A stretch of 64,000 nucleotides of DNA from Paenibacillus aceris (GCF_017874035.1 NZ_JAGGKV010000027.1:1-64000), one strand, 5' to 3'. Positions 1-8,696 are shown, counted from the first letter of the stretch. Notes: generated by a model not told the origin, from the letters alone. A program made the numbers and translations.

Positions 1-44
1 CAATGCATGCAGCTGACGAATACTAATCGGTCGAGGGCTTAACC
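1..44 (+). rRNA. rrl: 23S ribosomal RNA, 3' end only
   Basis: The first bases match the conserved 3' terminus of bacterial 23S rRNA (GCTGACGAATACTAATCGG, then TCGAGGGCTTAACC). Most of the gene lies left of the window. No 5S gene is recognised between this end and the tRNA genes that follow. The end is placed after AACC at about 44. Confidence 0.93.
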
Positions 45-173
45 TATTCCCAACCAAGTGAAGATCAGCTTTGTAGCGAATTCCGAATACTTGATCGGGG
101 CCCAGAAAACCTAAGCAAATCCTACCTTTACGCAAGTTTCGTATCTAGTCTTCAGGGAATAAATCCCTACTGT

Positions 174-247
174 GGCGATCGTGGCGAAGGGGTTAACGCA
201 CTGGTTTGTGGATCCAGCATTCGTGGGTTCAAGTCCCATCGGTCGCC
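174..247 (+). tRNA. tRNA-His (GTG)
   Basis: A cloverleaf can be drawn. Acceptor stem GCGATCG (175-181) pairs with CGGTCGC (240-246), the anticodon loop TTGTGGA carries GTG, and the T arm contains GGGTTCAAGTCCC. The extra G at position -1 (174) opposite discriminator C (247) is the tRNA-His hallmark. The CCA end is not encoded. Confidence 0.95.
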
Positions 248-264
248 CTTTTCCCTTCTATTAT

Positions 265-336
265 TGGGGATTAGCCAAGCGGTAAGGCAACGGACTTTGA
301 CTCCGTCATGCCTAGGTTCGAATCCTAGATCCCCAG
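265..336 (+). tRNA. tRNA-Gln (TTG)
   Basis: Acceptor stem TGGGGAT (265-271) pairs with ATCCCCA (329-335). The anticodon arm CGGACTTTGACTCCG carries TTG, and a GGTTCGAATCC T loop is present. The sequence is very close to the Bacillus tRNA-Gln pattern. CCA is not encoded. Confidence 0.95.
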
Positions 337-350
337 TTTATTACCTTTAA

Positions 351-432
351 GCGGTCGTGGTGGAACGGCAGACACACCATCTTGAGGGGGTGGCGCTCAC
401 AAGGCGTGAGGGTTCAAATCCCTCCGACCGCA
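351..432 (+). tRNA. tRNA-Leu (GAG)
   Basis: A class II tRNA with a long variable arm (GGCGCTCACAAGGCGT). Acceptor GCGGTCG (351-357) pairs with CGACCGC (425-431). The anticodon loop CTTGAGG gives GAG, which reads CUC/CUU leucine codons. It is the last gene of the rRNA/tRNA unit. Confidence 0.94.
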
Positions 433-444
433 TCCCAGATTTAC

Positions 445-480
445 AAAAAAGACCTTACATTGTAAGGTCTTTTTTGTTTT
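445..480 (+). terminator. Rho-independent terminator of the rRNA/tRNA operon
   Basis: Stem GACCTTACA (451-459) pairs with TGTAAGGTC (461-469) around a minimal loop, flanked by an A run on the left and TTTTTTG on the right. It sits 13 bases after the last tRNA. Confidence 0.92.
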
Positions 481-912
481 GAAACAGCGAAAGAAGGGCA
501 TCGGAACCCCCAATAAAGAGAAGCCTCACGTCCGATTTGATGCACGGTGAGTCCCCAAAGTAGGTACTCTGAAAATTTATACCCTCAAGCATGCGCTTAG
601 GGGTGCTTTTTACGTGTCTATTACGTGCCTTTTCCGACCATACGTGATATAAGGAAGCCTGCGTTGCTTTTACACAGTAATTGCAGCAGCATTACTGCTT
701 TAGTTTGGATGCTTCTGGACCCGTCATTCTCCGGAAACTACCATTTTGATAAAGTACATTCGGAAAATCGGTGAATTTCCGAATGATGAGGATGAATAAC
801 GTTTAATTCCATATAAAATCACGAACGATTTTCTTGATTAATTCAGAAATCCTATGTATTATTAAGATAGCTCGAAAACATACAGATCAATATTCCTCTT
901 GAAGGTGATTTA
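481..912. other. 432-base non-coding region with three hairpins
   Basis: No supported gene was found. Three foldable elements were seen. ACCCTCAAGC (581-590) pairs with GCTTAGGGGT (595-604) with one mismatch and a following T run, which looks terminator-like. CAGTAATTGC pairs with GCATTACTG at 675-697. A perfect 10-bp inverted repeat lies at 757-785. The last is about 130 bases before the next gene and could be an operator or transcript structure. Confidence 0.55.
757..785. repeat. Perfect 10-bp inverted repeat
   Basis: CATTCGGAAA (757-766), a 9-base spacer, then TTTCCGAATG (776-785). There is no T run, so it is more like an operator or RNA stem than a terminator. It lies upstream of the DUF2294-type gene. 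Confidence 0.7.
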
Positions 913-1263
913 ATGTCCTTACCGGATGATTCTAATGAATACAAGAAGAAGCTGTGTCACCTGTATAACGAGATATCCAAAGAGTTATTCGGTTTTGGTA
1001 CAACACTGCTGAAGGTATCCTTGGATCAGAATATTATTACTTTTCATGCAAAGCATCGTCGTTCACCCCGCTCAACAGCGTTAGAAGGAGAAGCTCCCAC
1101 TTTGAAACACGAGGTCGATTTTTATATGTCCTCGATTTATAAGAAGAGAATCCGGGAAAAGCTAGAGCAAGAATTGGGGTTATCCATGGATGCTGTTTTA
1201 AGAGACTATGATCCACCGACTCAGTGGGCCATAACGAATATTATTCTTAAACCAACTAAATAG
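913..1263 (+). CDS. DUF2294-type small conserved protein
   Basis: A 116-residue soluble protein with no signal or membrane segment. The run from YNEISKELFGFG through KHRRSPRST resembles the DUF2294 family of Bacillota, whose biochemical role is unknown to me. The start ATG follows GAAGGTGAT at good spacing. It stands alone: about 430 non-coding bases precede it and a strong hairpin terminator follows at 1351. The family call rests on recalled sequence pattern and function is not assigned. Confidence 0.8.
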   Translation: MSLPDDSNEYKKKLCHLYNEISKELFGFGTTLLKVSLDQNIITFHAKHRRSPRSTALEGEAPTLKHEVDFYMSSIYKKRIREKLEQELGLSMDAVLRDYDPPTQWAITNIILKPTK

Positions 1264-1350
1264 TTTAGACCACGGTGATTCTCTTTTGATCTATCTTGAG
1301 AGGATACCCGCTTGTATATCACTTGATGTCTCTTTCCATTGTTTACGATG

Positions 1351-1407
1351 AAAAGTGCTCTTGCTAGAAGTTATCTTCTACCAAGGGCACTTTTCTATTT
1401 TTTTTTA
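1351..1407 (+). terminator. Long hairpin terminator
   Basis: Nested stems: AAAAGTGCTCTTG (1351-1363) pairs with CAAGGGCACTTTT, and an inner TAGAAG pairs with CTTCTA. An almost unbroken T run (1396-1406) follows. It separates the DUF2294-type gene from the transporter operon. Confidence 0.85.
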
Positions 1408-1525
1408 GTCCTAGTAAGGGGGCTCGGCATATATTTGTGATCCAATGCAGAAAATACTAGTAAAAATTTAACAAATGGATTTACGCTTCAAATTATATAT
1501 ATGAAACTTGGGAGGATGTTTGAAG

Positions 1526-2620
1526 ATGAAACAAAAAATGCTTCGTAGTTTGATTTCTTTATCTGTAGTGGGACTGGTTTTGAGTGGATGTGGAGCCGCG
1601 CCTGCGAAAGAGGGCAATACTAATACGGCAACAACTTCACCTTCGGATGCATCTAAAGGTGAACCTACACAATTGGTTATTTCTACTTGGGGTTTCTCCG
1701 ATGATTTCTTTAAGAAAGAAGTGTATGCGCCTTTCGAGAAAGAGCATAATGTGAAGATTGTTTTGGAAATCGGTAATAACTCAGAGCGATTAAATAAAGT
1801 AAAACAGGGCAGTTCAAAAGTGGATCTTATCTATTTATCCGACTATTACGCACAACAAGGAATTGAAGCAGGACTTTTCGACAAGATCGACCGCAGCCGT
1901 ATTCCAAATTTAAAAGATATCTACGATATTGCTAAGGCTCCGCTTGGGGAAGATTACGGTCCTGCATATACCATTGGCCGTTTTGGAATTGCCTATAATC
2001 CGAAAGCAACGGGTAAAGAGATCAAGTCGTGGAACGACCTGTGGAGTCCTGAGCTCTCCAAGAAGCTAACATTGCCTAACATTACGTCTACTACGGGACC
2101 AATGGTTCTGGATGCAGCGTCACTCGCTGCCGGGAACACGACGTTCAATGCGGATCAAGCTTTCGCAAAAGTTAAGGAACTGAACAAAGGGGTCGTCAAA
2201 TATTACGGGCAAACTTCTGAATTCGTAAATATGTTCTCACAAGGGGAAATTGCTGCCGGTCCTATTATGGAGATGTATGTGAAGGATCTGAAAGCGGCTG
2301 TGCCTGATACAAAGTTCATTTCCCCGCAAGAAGGGGCATATGCCGTTATGAATACGGTCAACGTCATCAAAGGAAGTAAAAATAAGCAGTTAGCCGAAGA
2401 TTTCATCAACTGGCATTTGAGCAAAGAAGTGCAGGAGAAATCAGCTAAAGCAAAAGTGGATTCGCCTGTAAACACAACGCTTCAACTCTCAGCTGATGAA
2501 GCACAAGGGATTACTTACGGAGCTGATGTCGTAAACAAACTTATTAAAATGGATATGAAATTCGTTAATCAGAATCTTAAATCTTGGATCGACCGCTGGA
2601 ACAAGGAAGTTGCTCAATAA
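1526..2620 (+). CDS. ABC transporter substrate-binding lipoprotein, spermidine/putrescine (PotD-like) type
   Basis: A 364-residue exported binding protein. It has a lipoprotein signal (KQKM, hydrophobic core, lipobox LSGC) and a Ser/Thr/Ala-rich linker. The periplasmic-binding-protein-II fold of the PotD/iron/spermidine class follows (STWGFSDDFFKKEVYAPFEKE near the N-terminus). ATG at 1526 follows GGAGG; an upstream TTG at 1508 is in frame but overlaps the ribosome site. It is the first gene of an operon with a nucleoside hydrolase, two permeases, an ATPase and adenine deaminase. That context suggests purine nucleoside or base uptake rather than polyamine uptake; the substrate is inferred. 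Confidence 0.88.
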   Translation: MKQKMLRSLISLSVVGLVLSGCGAAPAKEGNTNTATTSPSDASKGEPTQLVISTWGFSDDFFKKEVYAPFEKEHNVKIVLEIGNNSERLNKVKQGSSKVDLIYLSDYYAQQGIEAGLFDKIDRSRIPNLKDIYDIAKAPLGEDYGPAYTIGRFGIAYNPKATGKEIKSWNDLWSPELSKKLTLPNITSTTGPMVLDAASLAAGNTTFNADQAFAKVKELNKGVVKYYGQTSEFVNMFSQGEIAAGPIMEMYVKDLKAAVPDTKFISPQEGAYAVMNTVNVIKGSKNKQLAEDFINWHLSKEVQEKSAKAKVDSPVNTTLQLSADEAQGITYGADVVNKLIKMDMKFVNQNLKSWIDRWNKEVAQ

Positions 2621-2631
2621 ATGAAATTTTG

Positions 2632-2668
2632 ACAAAGGTATATGATTGTGTGTATACCTTTGTTTTCT
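2632..2668 (+). terminator. Intercistronic hairpin between binding protein and nucleoside hydrolase
   Basis: ACAAAGGTATA (2632-2642) pairs perfectly with TATACCTTTGT (2653-2663), followed by TTTCTTC. It lies within the operon. It is likely a partial terminator or a 3' stabiliser that lets the binding protein be made in excess over the membrane parts. Confidence 0.7.
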
Positions 2669-2695
2669 TCATGAGGACATAAAGGGGGCTTATTT

Positions 2696-3628
2696 ATGAA
2701 AAAGAAGGTCATCCTCGATGTAGATACAGGCATAGATGATGCACTGGGAATCCTGCTTGCCATACGCAGCGGGGAAATGGATGTTCTGGGTATCACAACG
2801 GTGAATGGAAACGTGTCGCTGGATCAAGCGACTGAGAATACATGCAAGATCCTCCAATTGCTTGGGATGGAGCATGAGATTCGTGTCGTTAAAGGCGCGA
2901 ACAAGCCTTTGATGCGCCCAACTTTTTTTGAGCATCGCGTCCATGGTAAGGACGGGCTTGGCGGGGCATTAATCGACATGCCGGTTCATGTGAAAGCAGT
3001 TGACGGGCATGCTTCCGATTTCATCGTGGATCAGGTGAAACAGCATGCAGGAGAAGTGACTTTGGTCATGACTGCACCGCTGACGAATTTGGCCCTGGCT
3101 GTTATGAAGTATCCTGATCTGATTCATCAGGTGAAAGAAGTGATTGTGATGGGAGGCGTCGTCCAAGGCTTCGGCAATGTGACACCTACAGCGGAGTTTA
3201 ACATGTACGTCGATCCGGAAGCGGCAAAGATTGTATGCCAAGCCGGCTTTCCAAACCTGACGCTCGTAGGCTTGGACGTAACCCGTAAAGCGCTGCTGAC
3301 AGATGAGCATATCCGGGAACTCGGCGACTCGCCCATAGGCCGATATGTCAAGGAGAGCACAGCGGAATATATGGAGCGTTACTACGAACGCAATGGCGTT
3401 AGAGCTTGTGCGCTTCATGATCCTCTTGCTGTCGGAGTGGCTCTAAATAAACAACTGGTGACCACCCGTCATTATTACGTTGATGTAGAAACCAAGAGTG
3501 AGCTGTGCGATGGACAAACGGTATGCGATTTCCAAAATCGCTTGTCCAAAGCAGCGAACGTTCAAGTTTGTACCGAAGTTTCGGCTGATGAATTTCTCCA
3601 ACTTTTTATCCGCACGCTGCGTGCATAG
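2696..3628 (+). CDS. Inosine-uridine-type nucleoside hydrolase
   Basis: A 310-residue cytoplasmic enzyme that would hydrolyse nucleosides to base and ribose. The calcium-binding aspartate cluster DVDTGIDDA lies at residues 8-16. Later come MTAPLTNLALA and the conserved aspartate in ALHDPLAV, all typical of the IunH/RihA family and its usual length. A GGGGG-rich site precedes the ATG. It sits between the binding protein and permeases, so imported nucleosides could be cleaved at once. Which nucleoside is preferred cannot be read from the sequence. Confidence 0.92.
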   Translation: MKKKVILDVDTGIDDALGILLAIRSGEMDVLGITTVNGNVSLDQATENTCKILQLLGMEHEIRVVKGANKPLMRPTFFEHRVHGKDGLGGALIDMPVHVKAVDGHASDFIVDQVKQHAGEVTLVMTAPLTNLALAVMKYPDLIHQVKEVIVMGGVVQGFGNVTPTAEFNMYVDPEAAKIVCQAGFPNLTLVGLDVTRKALLTDEHIRELGDSPIGRYVKESTAEYMERYYERNGVRACALHDPLAVGVALNKQLVTTRHYYVDVETKSELCDGQTVCDFQNRLSKAANVQVCTEVSADEFLQLFIRTLRA

Positions 3629-3655
3629 CGAACCCAGGAACAGGAGTAAAGCTGC

Positions 3656-4477
3656 ATGAAAAGAACGTATTTATATTTACTATTGCTGCCAGGCATATTG
3701 TTCCTGACGGTTTTCATGGTAGTTCCGATCCTTCTAACGATAGGTTCAACCTTTTTCGATAAGGGAACATTTACATTTGCAGGGTATTTAAATTTCTTCA
3801 AAGACCCGTACTTTCTCAAAATTGTGTGGACGACGCTGCGTGTCAGCTTGGTAACCACTTTTATCTGTATACTGCTTGGTTTTCCGGTAGCTTATTTTAT
3901 CTCTAAACAAAGTCCAAGACAGAAGGCGATCCTGCTTGCTCTAGCGATATTTCCGTTATTGACGAGCTCTGTCGTCAGGTCGTTCAGTTGGATGATTATT
4001 TTAGGGAAAAAAGGATTATTCAACAATGCCCTGATCGCGATCGGTCTCATTAAGGAACCATTGGATATTTTGTACACGCCAACGGCAATGATGATCGGTC
4101 TCATCCATTTGTTTTTGCCGCTGATCCTTATTACATTGGTCGGTGTTCTTGAGAATATAGATCCGGATCTGATCAAAGCCGCGGAGAGCTTGGGCGCAAA
4201 CCGGTTTACGGCTTTTGTAAAGGTCATTGTGCCTCTCAGCGTACCTGGATTAATCATAGGAAGCATTCTTGTTTTCGTGGGAAGCTTGACGGCTTACACG
4301 ACGCCGGCTTTACTAGGAGGCAAGCAGCGGGTAATTTCCACCTTCCTTTATCAAAATGCGATTACTCTTAACGACTGGCATCTCGCCTCTGTCATTGCTG
4401 TGATTATGATCGTGATCACATTCGTCGTCATCGCGCTTATGAATAAACTGGCTACTAAATTAAATCCGAAGGGGTAG
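3656..4477 (+). CDS. ABC transporter permease, PotB-like
   Basis: A 273-residue integral membrane protein with about six hydrophobic segments. The cytoplasmic EAA loop (AAESLGANRFTAFVKVIVPL, about residues 180-200) docks to the ATPase. It is the spermidine/putrescine/2-aminoethylphosphonate class of permease. It starts 27 bases after the nucleoside hydrolase, with an AGGAG site, and is followed 4 bases later by its partner permease. It would form half of the channel for the binding protein at 1526. Confidence 0.9.
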   Translation: MKRTYLYLLLLPGILFLTVFMVVPILLTIGSTFFDKGTFTFAGYLNFFKDPYFLKIVWTTLRVSLVTTFICILLGFPVAYFISKQSPRQKAILLALAIFPLLTSSVVRSFSWMIILGKKGLFNNALIAIGLIKEPLDILYTPTAMMIGLIHLFLPLILITLVGVLENIDPDLIKAAESLGANRFTAFVKVIVPLSVPGLIIGSILVFVGSLTAYTTPALLGGKQRVISTFLYQNAITLNDWHLASVIAVIMIVITFVVIALMNKLATKLNPKG

Positions 4478-4481
4478 AAGT

Positions 4482-5270
4482 ATGCGGGAAAAGAATCGAG
4501 GGTTAGCCTTTTTTACCCTTCTGGTCTATATCTTCTTGCTCGGGCCGCTCGTCATTATTGCTTTTGCTTCATTTGAGCCAGGGAGTGTATTGAAATTCCC
4601 GCCGACAGGATTTTCGTTGAAATGGTACCGCAATATTTTTGAAGTTAAGATGTTCATGACGACCGCGGGAACCTCTATTATTGTATCGTTGATAGGCAAT
4701 TTGTTCGCTCTGCTGCTTGGAATCCCAGCGGCTTATGCGTTAAGCAGGTTTGCGTTTAAGGGGAAAGAGGCGCTAAATGCCTTATTTATTTCCCCTGTGC
4801 TTATTCCCGGTATCGTGCTTGGATTTACGATGCTGAGGTATCTAATCGTCACGTATCAGCTTCCGATCTATGCAGCATTACTGATTGGGCATACGGTGAT
4901 CATGCTGCCTTTCATCATCCGCGTTATTGCGTCGAGCTTATCGAATTTCGATTTTGCGGTTGAGGAAGCTGCATTAAGTCTTGGCTCCGGCCAATTGAAA
5001 ACCTTTTTTACAGTGGTCCTGCCGAACATCAAATCCGGTATTATCGCGGCCATTCTTATTGCGTTCTTGGAATCTTTTAATAATGTCGATATCTCGGTCT
5101 TTATGACGGGTCCTGGAGTCAGTACGCTGCCAATTCAGATGCTGACGTATGTGGAGAACCATTTTGACCCTACGATTGCTGCTATTTCTGTTTTGCTTAT
5201 GATCTTCACCGCGGTACTTATGTTCATCATTGAACGGTTGATGGGATTATCCTACTTCACCAAACGATAA
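4482..5270 (+). CDS. ABC transporter permease, PotC-like
   Basis: A 262-residue integral membrane protein with about six transmembrane segments. Its EAA motif is EEAALSLGSGQLKTFFTVVL (about residues 166-185). It is the second, non-identical permease of the importer. The 4-base gap to the first permease and 15-base gap to the ATPase indicate translational coupling in one operon. Confidence 0.9.
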   Translation: MREKNRGLAFFTLLVYIFLLGPLVIIAFASFEPGSVLKFPPTGFSLKWYRNIFEVKMFMTTAGTSIIVSLIGNLFALLLGIPAAYALSRFAFKGKEALNALFISPVLIPGIVLGFTMLRYLIVTYQLPIYAALLIGHTVIMLPFIIRVIASSLSNFDFAVEEAALSLGSGQLKTFFTVVLPNIKSGIIAAILIAFLESFNNVDISVFMTGPGVSTLPIQMLTYVENHFDPTIAAISVLLMIFTAVLMFIIERLMGLSYFTKR

Positions 5271-5285
5271 CGGAGGCTTTCATCC

Positions 5286-6347
5286 ATGGCATTGCTAACT
5301 CTGGAAAATATTTCGGTTGCCTACGACCAGCAATATATTCTGAAGGACTTCAATTTAAGTGTAGAAAAAGGAAATTTGATATCTCTTCTCGGTCCCAGTG
5401 GATGCGGGAAAACGACGACTTTACGGCTCATCGCCGGGTTTTTAGAAGCGAAGGCAGGCAAATTCGCATTAAACGGTAAAGATTACACACGGATTCCCGT
5501 TAGCAAGCGCAACTTCGGATTCGTGTTTCAGAGTTATGCGTTGTTCCCGCATTTGTCGATTTACGATAATGTGGCTTTCGGCCTTCGTCTTCGGAAGGTG
5601 AGTGGCGCGGAACTTGATCGGCGTGTCCGGAACATTCTGGATACGGTAAGTTTATCAGGATTTGAGAATCGGTATCCGAAAGAACTTTCAGGAGGCCAGA
5701 GACAGCGGGTAGCTATTGCGCGGGCCCTAGTAATTGAGCCTGAACTGCTGCTCTTCGACGAGCCTCTGAGCAATTTGGACGCCAATCTGCGTATCAACAT
5801 GCGGGTTGAGATTCGTCGTATCCAACAGGAGCTCGGGATCACTACCGTCTATGTTTCTCACGATCAGGAAGAGTGCTTCTCGATTTCGGATCAAGTAGCC
5901 ATTATGAACAAAGGGATTATTGAGCAGCTAGGTGCGCCGGCAACGATTTTCAAATATCCGAAAACGGAGTTCGTAGCTCGTTTTATCGGTTTTACGAATT
6001 TTATCGCCTTCGATACCAGAAATGATGAAAATGAAATGATTGCACTGAAAGTGAAAGACTATATGTTTACCGTAACCAAGCATGCCAGCAAGGGAGAGCA
6101 GTCCGGTATGCAAGGCGCTATTCGTCCAGATGATGTGATTCTTGGAATGCCGGGTGAAATCGAAGAAGGACCGAATGTATTGACGGGACGTATTAAGGTG
6201 AGCACTTTCTTAGGGAGAAGCTATCAATACGTTGTCGAGACGATGTTGGGCGACATCACGGTCAATAAGGAAATGGAATTACCATATCCGAGTAGTCAAG
6301 AGGTTCGGCTTCATTTTCCAAGCGAGAAATTAGTTTTAGTAGAGTAG
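5286..6347 (+). CDS. ABC transporter ATP-binding protein, PotA-like
   Basis: A 353-residue nucleotide-binding subunit. Walker A is GPSGCGKTT (36-44), the Q-loop lies in VFQSYALFPHL, the signature is LSGGQRQR (134-141), and Walker B is LLLFDEP (154-160) with a D-loop SNLD. The H-loop is in VSHDQEE. The last 120 residues fit a TOBE regulatory domain as in PotA and FbpC. It energises the two permeases upstream. Confidence 0.93.
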   Translation: MALLTLENISVAYDQQYILKDFNLSVEKGNLISLLGPSGCGKTTTLRLIAGFLEAKAGKFALNGKDYTRIPVSKRNFGFVFQSYALFPHLSIYDNVAFGLRLRKVSGAELDRRVRNILDTVSLSGFENRYPKELSGGQRQRVAIARALVIEPELLLFDEPLSNLDANLRINMRVEIRRIQQELGITTVYVSHDQEECFSISDQVAIMNKGIIEQLGAPATIFKYPKTEFVARFIGFTNFIAFDTRNDENEMIALKVKDYMFTVTKHASKGEQSGMQGAIRPDDVILGMPGEIEEGPNVLTGRIKVSTFLGRSYQYVVETMLGDITVNKEMELPYPSSQEVRLHFPSEKLVLVE

Positions 6348-6368
6348 TGTACTTGGAGGTAAAGGCAT

Positions 6369-8081
6369 ATGCATGTTGATTTACTGATAGAGAATGTACG
6401 GATTTATAATAGTTATTTTAAAACATTCATCGAAGGCAACGCAGCCATTCTAGATGGCAAGTTTTTATATATTGGGAATAAAGGCGCGGAAACCTTTGCA
6501 GCTGCCGAGCGCATGGATGGAGAAGGCCGTTACATGATTCCTGGTCTCATCGATATCCATTTGCATATTGAAAGCACGATGGTCACGCCGGAAACGTTCT
6601 CCTACGGCCTCATTCGCAATGGTGTTACGACGATCGTTCCGGAGCCTCATGAAATCGCCAATGTTTTCGGACTTGATGGGGTAAAAGAATTCATAAAAGC
6701 TAGCCAGTATTGTGTGGCGGACATGTTCTATGCCATTCCTAGTTCGGTTCCTGCCACATCGATGGAAACGTCCGGCGGCTCGATTGAAATTGAGGATTTG
6801 GACGAGCTGTTGCGAACGGAGCGCATCATTTGTTTAGGTGAAATCATGAACTACGTAGATGTCATCACGGATCCCGATTGCAAGACGAATCGCATCTTAA
6901 ATCATATTCGCATGAACTATCCTCATCTCATTATTGAGGGGCATGTACCGAAACTACTGGATTTGGATTTACACAGAATGATATATAGCGGTGTGGATTC
7001 CGATCATACGCATCAGACGATTGAGGGTATGGAGGCAAGGATCGCTGCGGGCATGTTTATTGAAATTCAGGAAAAGTCAATGACGCCTGAAGTAATGGGG
7101 TATTTGATTGAGCATGAAGTGTCTGAGCACTTCTGCTTTGTTACCGACGACGTAATGGCGGACTCCTTCGATCGGAGAGGTCACTTGAATCACATCGTGC
7201 GTAAAGCCATCGAGATGGGCATGAAGCCTGAGCATGCGATTTATGCCAGTACGCTTTCTCCAGCCAAAAGAATGCGGATGTATGATCGCGGCGTTATTGC
7301 ACCAGGCAAAATTGGCGACTTTCAATTAATTTCCAACCTGGAAGAACTGAAGATTGACCAGGTATTTAAGCATGGACGTAAAGTTTATGATGTACATGAG
7401 GCTTACACCTATGCAACAAAGTCTCCTGCTTTTCCGGCGCATTATTATCAAAGTGTCCAGATGCCTCCGTTAACGGAAGCGGATTTCTCGGTTAAAACGG
7501 AAATCATGGATGGCCGTTATGACTGCCGCGTGATGATGGTCAAGAACGGTTCTACATTTACTGAGGAGCATCATGCAGAGGTGAATGTTCGTTCCGGTGA
7601 GCTCATGTGGCAGGAAAGCGGAAAGGGGCTTATTGCTACTTTCGAGCGCTATGGTAAAAACGGAAATCGTGCCTATGGTTTAATTGGCGGTGATACGATT
7701 AAACGAGGAGCCGTGGCGACGACGTATTCCCATGATAATCATAACTTGCTTGTTGTCGGGCACAATCCCCTCGATATGATGATCGCTGCTAATGAGGTGA
7801 TTCAAAATCAAGGTGGCTTTAGCGTTGTGGAAGACGGTAAGGTAATTGCTTCACTTCGGCTGCCTGTCGGGGGAATTTTAACGGAAGCTCCCCTTGAGCA
7901 AGTAGCCAAGGAAGTAGAACAACTGCGTAAAGCGATGGAGTCGTTAGGTTACTGCCATTATAATCCTATCATGTCTATTAGTACGCATTCATTACCTGTA
8001 AGTCCTGCCTTGAAAATTACAGACTTTGGTTTAATCGATGTGAATAACGGTCAAGTTGTCCCGTTAATTATCTCTAATTAA
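6369..8081 (+). CDS. ade: Adenine deaminase
   Basis: A 570-residue amidohydrolase converting adenine to hypoxanthine and ammonia. The metal-binding motif DIHLHIEST (62-70) gives H64 and H66. The conserved VPEPHEIANVFG follows, then GHVP and FVTDDV with the metal Asp. The C-terminal part carries GGDTIKRGAVATTYSHDNHN. Length matches the bacterial Ade family. It is the last gene of the transporter operon (TTGGAGG site), which supports a purine-salvage role: import, nucleoside cleavage, then adenine deamination. A bidirectional terminator follows. Confidence 0.95.
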   Translation: MHVDLLIENVRIYNSYFKTFIEGNAAILDGKFLYIGNKGAETFAAAERMDGEGRYMIPGLIDIHLHIESTMVTPETFSYGLIRNGVTTIVPEPHEIANVFGLDGVKEFIKASQYCVADMFYAIPSSVPATSMETSGGSIEIEDLDELLRTERIICLGEIMNYVDVITDPDCKTNRILNHIRMNYPHLIIEGHVPKLLDLDLHRMIYSGVDSDHTHQTIEGMEARIAAGMFIEIQEKSMTPEVMGYLIEHEVSEHFCFVTDDVMADSFDRRGHLNHIVRKAIEMGMKPEHAIYASTLSPAKRMRMYDRGVIAPGKIGDFQLISNLEELKIDQVFKHGRKVYDVHEAYTYATKSPAFPAHYYQSVQMPPLTEADFSVKTEIMDGRYDCRVMMVKNGSTFTEEHHAEVNVRSGELMWQESGKGLIATFERYGKNGNRAYGLIGGDTIKRGAVATTYSHDNHNLLVVGHNPLDMMIAANEVIQNQGGFSVVEDGKVIASLRLPVGGILTEAPLEQVAKEVEQLRKAMESLGYCHYNPIMSISTHSLPVSPALKITDFGLIDVNNGQVVPLIISN

Positions 8082-8085
8082 TATA

Positions 8086-8120
8086 AAAATCCCGCACTCA
8101 ATCCGAGGCGGGATTTTTTT
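8086..8120. terminator. Bidirectional terminator between converging genes
   Basis: AAAAATCCCGC (8086-8096) pairs with GCGGGATTTTTTT (8108-8120). It has A-rich and T-rich flanks, so it can serve ade on the plus strand and the cytochrome gene on the minus strand. Confidence 0.92.
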
Positions 8121-8124
8121 GCAT

Positions 8125-8493
8125 CTATTTCTTGTCGGCAAGCCAAGTAGCGAGGGAAGAAACTTCATCGTCTGAAAGCTTGCCTTTGAAACTAGGCATG
8201 GCCCCTTTACCATTCGTAATCGTTGTAGAAACTTGATCCTTGGACAATTTACTGCCTACTTTTTGCAGATTAGGTCCTACGGCACCTTCCAAGTTGACGC
8301 CATGGCAGCTTACACAGTTGGCTTTGAACACAGTTTGTGCATCGGCTTTAGTTGCACCCCCAGAGCTTTGGGTGGCTGCTGGACTTGTTGATGCGGACGG
8401 ATTCGTACTCGTCTGTGGTGTAGTTTGGCTCTTGCCGCAAGCAGCTAGAGATCCGGCTAGCAGCAGAGTAAGAACTAATAAGGTTTTCTTCAT
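8125..8493 (-). CDS. Lipoprotein cytochrome c, CccB/c551-like
   Basis: A 122-residue exported electron carrier. The lipoprotein signal has Cys19 in LAAC, followed by a Ser/Thr/Pro linker to about 50. A single class-I cytochrome c domain follows with heme site CVSCH (60-64) and axial Met99 in GAMPSF. It would be anchored on the outer face of the membrane. It is divergent from the Tat-linked GMC dehydrogenase operon at 8697 and is a good candidate for that enzyme's electron acceptor (inference). Confidence 0.9.
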   Translation of the reverse strand: MKKTLLVLTLLLAGSLAACGKSQTTPQTSTNPSASTSPAATQSSGGATKADAQTVFKANCVSCHGVNLEGAVGPNLQKVGSKLSKDQVSTTITNGKGAMPSFKGKLSDDEVSSLATWLADKK

Positions 8494-8696
8494 GTGGACT
8501 TCTCCTCATATGAGTAGGTTCAAGAGCAAGACAGCCATTGGTTGCATGTAAAATTCTGCGTAATGTCTGTAACTTTACATTGCCCGGGTTTGCAATTTTT
8601 CATGCAAAAAATGAATAAGAAAAATAGCTAGGGCTCATGATATCCATAACTACCATAACTAACCTATTGTTCATAAAATTCCAAGGAGGCATCAAT

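Noticed and set aside
481-560. AAGCCTCACGTCCGATTTGATGCACGG looked like part of a group II intron domain V
   Set aside because: Only the 3'-half-like CACGTCCG is similar; the partner half with GAGC and GAAA is missing and no reverse transcriptase is near.
1264-1525. Possible purine riboswitch before the purine-salvage operon
   Set aside because: The region contains a plain terminator hairpin; the conserved purine-aptamer loops were not found.
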